A stretch of DNA of 64,000 nucleotides, taken from Brachycybe producta. Taxonomy: Eukaryota > Arthropoda > Diplopoda > Playtdesmida > Andrognathidae. Every line of letters begins with the position of its first letter. The stretch's first letter is position 1. The stretch lies in contig JAUPFP010000007.1 of assembly GCA_036925085.1 (NCBI GenBank), positions 7,030,228 through 7,094,227 of the forward strand, written 5' to 3'. Under the pieces are notes generated by a model. It ran no database searches. It was not told the DNA's origin and saw only the letters and a program-made list of their open reading frames with translations. A program made the position numbers and the translations under genes. Below are positions 59,360 through 64,000 of the stretch, piece after piece.

Positions 59360-59570
59360 ATATATGTATCTGTCAATCTGTGGAATCAGTCAATCTGCAT
59401 ACTCCCTAGGCAATCCGCAAAACAACCAACCTGCTAGTGAATCTGCAAAATTCAATACATTTTAGGTATTGAATTTTTTGCAGATTCACTAGCAGGTTGG
59501 TTGTTTTTCCAGATTTTTTGCCTAGGTAATCTGCAGATTGACTGATTCTGCAGATTGATAGTAACATATA
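59360..59570. repeat. Very strong hairpin of about 200 bp
   Basis: The left arm (to 59458) and right arm (from 59466) are inverse copies around a 7-base loop. Shared segments include CAACCAACCTGCTAGTGAAT with its inverse, CCTAGGCAAT/CCTAGG, AATCAGTCAATCTGCA/TGCAGATTGACTGATT and the inner AATTCAATAC/GTATTGAATT. Mismatches and small bulges are few. There is no coding frame. It could be a young foldback transposon or, if transcribed, a source of double-stranded RNA. Confidence 0.85.
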
Positions 59571-59948
59571 TATAGCACAATGAATATTGCAGAAAACTTC
59601 TTTTTTCTAGAATAATTCATTAAAACATTGAGAAAAAGGAACTCTTGAGGGAAAATTCTCACCTTAAAAGCTAACTTTTAGGTTTGATTTGAAAAGTTGG
59701 TTTCAGTTGAAAGTTTTCAACCATTTTTTATCATTCAATTGTGTATTTATTTCTAAAAAAAATGGCTCATAACCAAATCGTCGATCTAAACAGCGATGTC
59801 TGAATTGTCTATAGTTCCCGTTCAGTTTTTAAGCTCTTGTGAAGCGGCTCGAGGAGCTTAAAATTTAAGTGGTATCATTTTTCATATCAAATTTGTATTA
59901 ATTCATAAACATCTAAATTATTGTTGGTTTTAAAAATGTTGGTCTATT

Positions 59949-60315
59949 TTTTAAGATGGTTTCTGAACAGCTGATGATTTGTGTCTTTCAGAAGCAAGAT
60001 GAAGAGAAACTGAATTTGTTTTAGAAACTAGAAGGGTAGTTCAATTATGGTTATTTTTCATGTTGACATCTTTCAAAGTAAACTTTTTTTTCTAGACAAA
60101 CTAAAAATCATCATCTGATTAAAGATGGGTCTTTTTCAAACTGAAATAAAAATTTTATTTTGAAAGATATCAACATGAAAAACATACCCTTCACTAATTG
60201 AGCTATCCTTTCTAGTTTTTAAAATACATTCAAATTTCTCTTCATATTGCACTTGAAAGACAAGACTCAATCAGAATTCGAGATGCGAATTACACTCTCG
60301 ACAACCATTTTAAAC
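59949..60315. mobile_element. TTAGAAACTAGAAGGG foldback family, full-length reference copy
   Basis: The ends TTTAAGATGGTT and AACCATTTTAAA are inverses. Next come GAACAGCTGATGATTTG, CTTTCAGAAGC, then TTTTAGAAACTAGAAGGGTA. The right half mirrors these as TTTCTAGTTTTTAAAA and CTTGAAAGACAAG. Inner arms TTCATGTTGACATCTTTCAA and AAGATATCAACATGAA also pair. Length is about 365 bp. It is non-coding and the best template for the dispersed family. Confidence 0.75.
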
Positions 60316-61489
60316 AATACAGCTATAACAATCAGTTTTAACTCTTCTAGTTTATAAGAAGCTGGAGTTGAAAACACTGGAAACTTGTAACCTCATGGCT
60401 AACGTTAATCTATAATTTGCATTGCGTGTGTGTATTCCATTCACAAATCTGTACCGAATTTTAGGTTAACAATTGAACCCAACCACCATAAATGTAATGC
60501 TAGTTCGTCTATGTACAGGGGACACATAGTAGGCCTAAATTAAAAAGCAAACTTCACAATGACACAAAACATTTTGACCCCGGTTCTTATTACCAAGATG
60601 GGATTCCTTTTAGATGATATGATGATTATTCAGTGTCTCTCATAGAAAAGAAAAGAGGGATTGCAAACAATAGATCATCCAGAAAAAAATCCTCCCTTGT
60701 TTCAATGTTCATTTTCTAAATTCTTATTTTGTTGAATAAGCAAAAAAAAAAAGATAATAGAAAATTGTTCATCCATTTCTATAATTGTAGTTTTTTATTA
60801 AAAAAAAGTTCAACATTCAGAAATGGAAATGAAAATATATGACAATGATGATTGAACGAAGGATTGAATGAATAATCATAATAATAATAATGATGATGAT
60901 GATGAAATGGCTTCATTTCAATCTATGGCGTGTTCTCTTATTACTTCTTGAGAGTCTTATCATTTTTCGTCAAGAATACGTTTTTCTTCATCTTTTTTTT
61001 TCAATTGATGAAGAGCGTAACAATTGTAGAAAAAAAAAACTGTATCGAATATAATGTAATGTACAATACTTGTATATATAGAATTTCAATAACTCATAAT
61101 CATAAAATAAGACTAATAATAATAATATGAGAATCCATGGCTTAAGTTGATAGACAAGGCTTTTTATATGTATTTCTAAACCTAATTTAAGGAAATAAGA
61201 GTCTAATGCAAGCACATAAAAACAGGAAATTACAGGTGACAATGCAAAAGATGGAAGTCAAAAATACGTTTTATTATAAAAGAACACAATATGTAAAAAA
61301 AAACAAATTGGTGTAAAATATGGCTGAAACAAACACACACAAGTCCTAACATAGTCACAAGTATACAACAAACTTAACATGAAAAACACACACACATATA
61401 TTTGGAAATGAAAAAGTAGATGATGATTGTAACCAGATCCACATATAATCCATCCATAGACATCGACCATATTACTTAGAAAACAATAG

Positions 61490-61492
<3 letters not shown>

Positions 61493-61521
<29 letters not shown>
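61493..61521. repeat. GA dinucleotide array
   Basis: About 14 GA units. Confidence 0.85.
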
Positions 61522-61523
<2 letters not shown>

Positions 61524-61905
61524 AGACAAAAGAAAAATGAGCCACACACACAGTAGTATACATGAGTCAATGATGACCAATCTTTCTTGCATAGTGGGCC
61601 ACATCTATCATACAAGATCAACCTTCATGAGTGTGACTCGAGTGCCGTCTATTGGTCATCACTATTATATGAGATCAAATTGCTTTTCTTTGTGTATCTA
61701 TGTGTGTCTTGTATAGCTCATCAGTAGAAAAGAAAATGTTCTAATATAGCAAAAGAATAGACAGGAATGAAGAAGAAGAAAAAAAAAATTGCTTATCCCC
61801 CCAATATAACAGCATAATGTTACAAGTCATGCAACTTTGTAAGCAACCCCCTCCCTATTCCTCTATCTTAAACCTATACCACAGAATATTGTACCTGCTA
61901 TACAC

Positions 61906-61931
61906 TTCCTACACCTTTATCGGTGTAGGAA
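61906..61931. repeat. Small perfect hairpin
   Basis: TTCCTACACC and GGTGTAGGAA are exact inverses around a 6-base loop. It has no following T-run, so it is not a Pol III terminator-like structure. Confidence 0.4.
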
Positions 61932-63749
61932 TTTATAACTGAGCCAAACTGGCCCACCAAAATACAGTGGATAATTTTAGGTGAAGTAATTAAAAAGATT
62001 AAAAAGGCAAACATAATATCTCATATATTGATTGTTCTTTAAGATTTGTCTCAATTAAATAGTAACCCAATTAACCGAAATCTACTATAAAAATCTAAAC
62101 TTATCAAAAAGGAAATTCAAATTCGTGATGAAAAAGAAAAATGGTCAGTTAACATTTTTTCTACAGCAAAAGTTTCAAAAAAAAAACATCCTTTCAAGCA
62201 AGATTAATTTTTAAAGCAGTAAAATACACTGAAATTCGAATCCTATTCCAAGTGACCAACAAGAAGATTTGAAGGGAAAAAAACCGTGGACTATATAAGG
62301 TTGCTTTTATAAGGCAACAACAGCGGATGGAAAAAGGAGGAGGAGGAAAAGTGATGATTGTCCAGCGGAATTGTCCAGCAACAAAACATCAAACAACAGA
62401 ATTTACTTCCTCCCGCCCTCCCTCACTCACTCTCTCTCTATCCACCCTCTAAAAACCAAATCTACTATGTCATGGGTGTATTATTACGTGCCGACTAATT
62501 CTGAAAGATCAGCCACATACACAAAAAAAGATGGCGAGTTTACGTAAAAAGGAAAAGAGGGATGAGGAGGGATGCTTTTTTTGTAAGTGGGTGGGTGTTA
62601 ATAAATAAAATGCACTGTCCACTACTACTACTACTACTTGTATGGAGGGAGGAATAGAGAATAGGAAAGACCTTAATAAGGATAAGAAGAGTTTGGACCA
62701 TGTATTAGAGGAGTCTATATATATAAACCACCCACCCAAACCAGCCACCATTCTAAAAAATACTTCAAAGAAGTGTGTATAAAAAAAACTGGACAAACTG
62801 GACATATGTAGGTAAAGAAATGAGATGATGATGATGATGATGACGTCCAGTCCAGTGTTACAAAGTCGGTCCTGAACAACAAGGGATAGGATTTCTCATT
62901 ACGACAGAAACCAGCTGACAATAGATAGTTGAAGCAAAGACTAAATCATCTATAAGGCCACCAAAAACTATACAATCTACAAATCCCTCCCCCTCCTCCT
63001 CTTCTTCTTTCAACTTCCAATATTGACCACTATATACTTCTACACTATACATGTATAAGTAATACCACAAGAAAGAGAAGAAGATATTAAGAGAGAGGCA
63101 AATGAAAAAATAGCTGTAGGGAGGGAGTGTGTGTGTATGGGGGTGGAACAATACTTTTTGTACTGACTGACCATCAAAGTTTGGAGCTTTTCTAGTTTTT
63201 TTTAAATGAGAAAAAAACACAGAATAGAATGATAGAGAGAGAGAGAAACCAACTGGTCATCGCCTGACAAATGAGTTTCAGTTTCTTTCTTCTTATTCAG
63301 TGAATATTAGACGAAAAGAATGGATGGAGAAAAAAAAAGCTTTGGATAACTTCTTTTTTTAAGGTTAGAAAGTGCTTCCCAATGCTTGTCTATTGATTCT
63401 GTACACATTCGTTGGTTGTCATGGTAACGAAAGAGGCAAGTGAAATTGCGATGCCAACAAGAACTACGAGGTTTTCGTATCCAAAAATTAAACAATTCAT
63501 TTCATGAAGAAATTCGTATTCATTTCTGTCTGAATAATTACAATTATATATTTTTTTTGCTTTAATATTTGCATTTTTTTTTAAAAAAAAACTTTCAAAT
63601 TAAGTGATGTAATATCACTTTAATTCTAAATATGAAAAGTGTATCAGTGAGACAAATAACTTTTGAGATGTTAAACTTCAGCATGCATGGCGAGTGAAGC
63701 TAGCTCATACATTTTATATTTTATGCAAATTATTAATGTTCAAAACTTT

Positions 63750-63923
63750 GGCCTTGTTTCCACTGGAGTGAAAATTTGAACGTTTTGAAAATTTCAACTG
63801 GTAACAAAATAGAAGAAATGTGTCCCCCCAATTCACTATCATAGGCAAAAGTCACGTTTGTTCAATTTTTCACCAGTTGACATTTTCAAAAAGTTCAAAT
63901 TTTCACCCAATGGAAACATTGCC
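63750..63923. mobile_element. Near-perfect foldback element, about 174 bp
   Basis: The arms GTGAAAATTTGAACGTTTTG (left) and GTGAAAATTTGAACTTTTTG (inverse of right) lie behind GTTTCCACTGG/GTTTCCATTGG ends. They match over about 50 bases with only a few mismatches. The loop is about 70 bases and includes a run of six C. A related solo arm is at 43616-43668. Confidence 0.75.
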
Positions 63924-64000
63924 TTACATTATATTTTCTTAACCTGTTATATAAACAAAAAAAAAAAGCTAAGCTAACTTTTCCTGAATGTTTTTTGTTT

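Larger units (their letters stand above)
60316..63749. other. Non-coding DNA upstream of exon A
   Basis: AT-rich with GAT, GA and GT simple repeats, one small hairpin (61906-61931) and TGACCA/TGTCCA words (62300-63180). It could hold distal promoter or intergenic sequence; no exon seen. Confidence 0.4.

Noticed and set aside
59360-59570. microRNA precursor
   Set aside because: The arms are far too long and complete for an animal pre-miRNA. A foldback transposon or long hairpin RNA is more likely.
62858-63220. 120-codon minus-strand frame
   Set aside because: It mixes low-complexity stretches (HTHTHT, EEEEE) with AT-rich filler, with no exon borders.

Overview
This window looks like nuclear DNA from an invertebrate animal. 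It is strongly AT-rich and has no prokaryotic-style gene packing. It carries many dinucleotide microsatellites (CT/GA, TA), long G or C homopolymers and a dense load of short non-autonomous DNA transposons. No long coding exon is present. Nearly every open frame over 60 codons falls in low-complexity or repeat DNA and has no exon borders. The taxon cannot be named from the sequence alone.

The most coherent reading is one large minus-strand transcription unit that runs through most of the window and leaves it at the low-coordinate end. Three candidate first coding exons (58330-58372, 55708-55759, 45555-45630) each begin with an ATG, end at a good GT donor and stop after the first base of a codon (phase 1). 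An internal exon at 15830-15883 is 54 nt, has a strong polypyrimidine/AG acceptor and a GTAAGA donor, and is phase 1 on both sides. Any of the three first exons could therefore join it in frame, each making a GCT (Ala) codon. The internal exon encodes a K-M-E-P-G-S-P segment that fits the phosphorylation-dependent sumoylation pattern K-x-E-x-x-S-P known from transcription factors. I could not identify the protein; its main domain would lie outside the window.

Layout. 1-15 kb: inferred intron with CT repeats, CRE/octamer clusters, CTCF-like words and foldback repeats. 15.8 kb: the internal exon. 16-45 kb: inferred long intron holding many palindromic MITE-like elements, two clear hAT-type insertions with 8-bp target duplications (33.6 and 42.3 kb), and a 633-bp element with CRE-bearing inverted ends (22.9-23.6 kb). 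45.6 kb: candidate alternative first exon. 46-55 kb: further repeats, a tRNA-derived element (49.8 kb), a third hAT insertion (52.2 kb), duplicated TA arrays and a degenerate tandem repeat (53.9-54.5 kb). 55.6-58.6 kb: two candidate first exons in a stretch relatively richer in CpG and very dense in TGACCA/TGGTCA. 59.4 kb: a very strong hairpin of about 200 bp. 60-64 kb: repeats and simple sequence.

One dispersed family of about 370 bp is present in a dozen or more copies. Its core arms read TTAGAAACTAGAAGGGTAG and the inverse, and its ends read TTTAAAATGGTT and the inverse. With other foldback families it explains much of the inferred intron sequence. All positions were read by eye and no alignment was run; repeat edges may be off by several bases.
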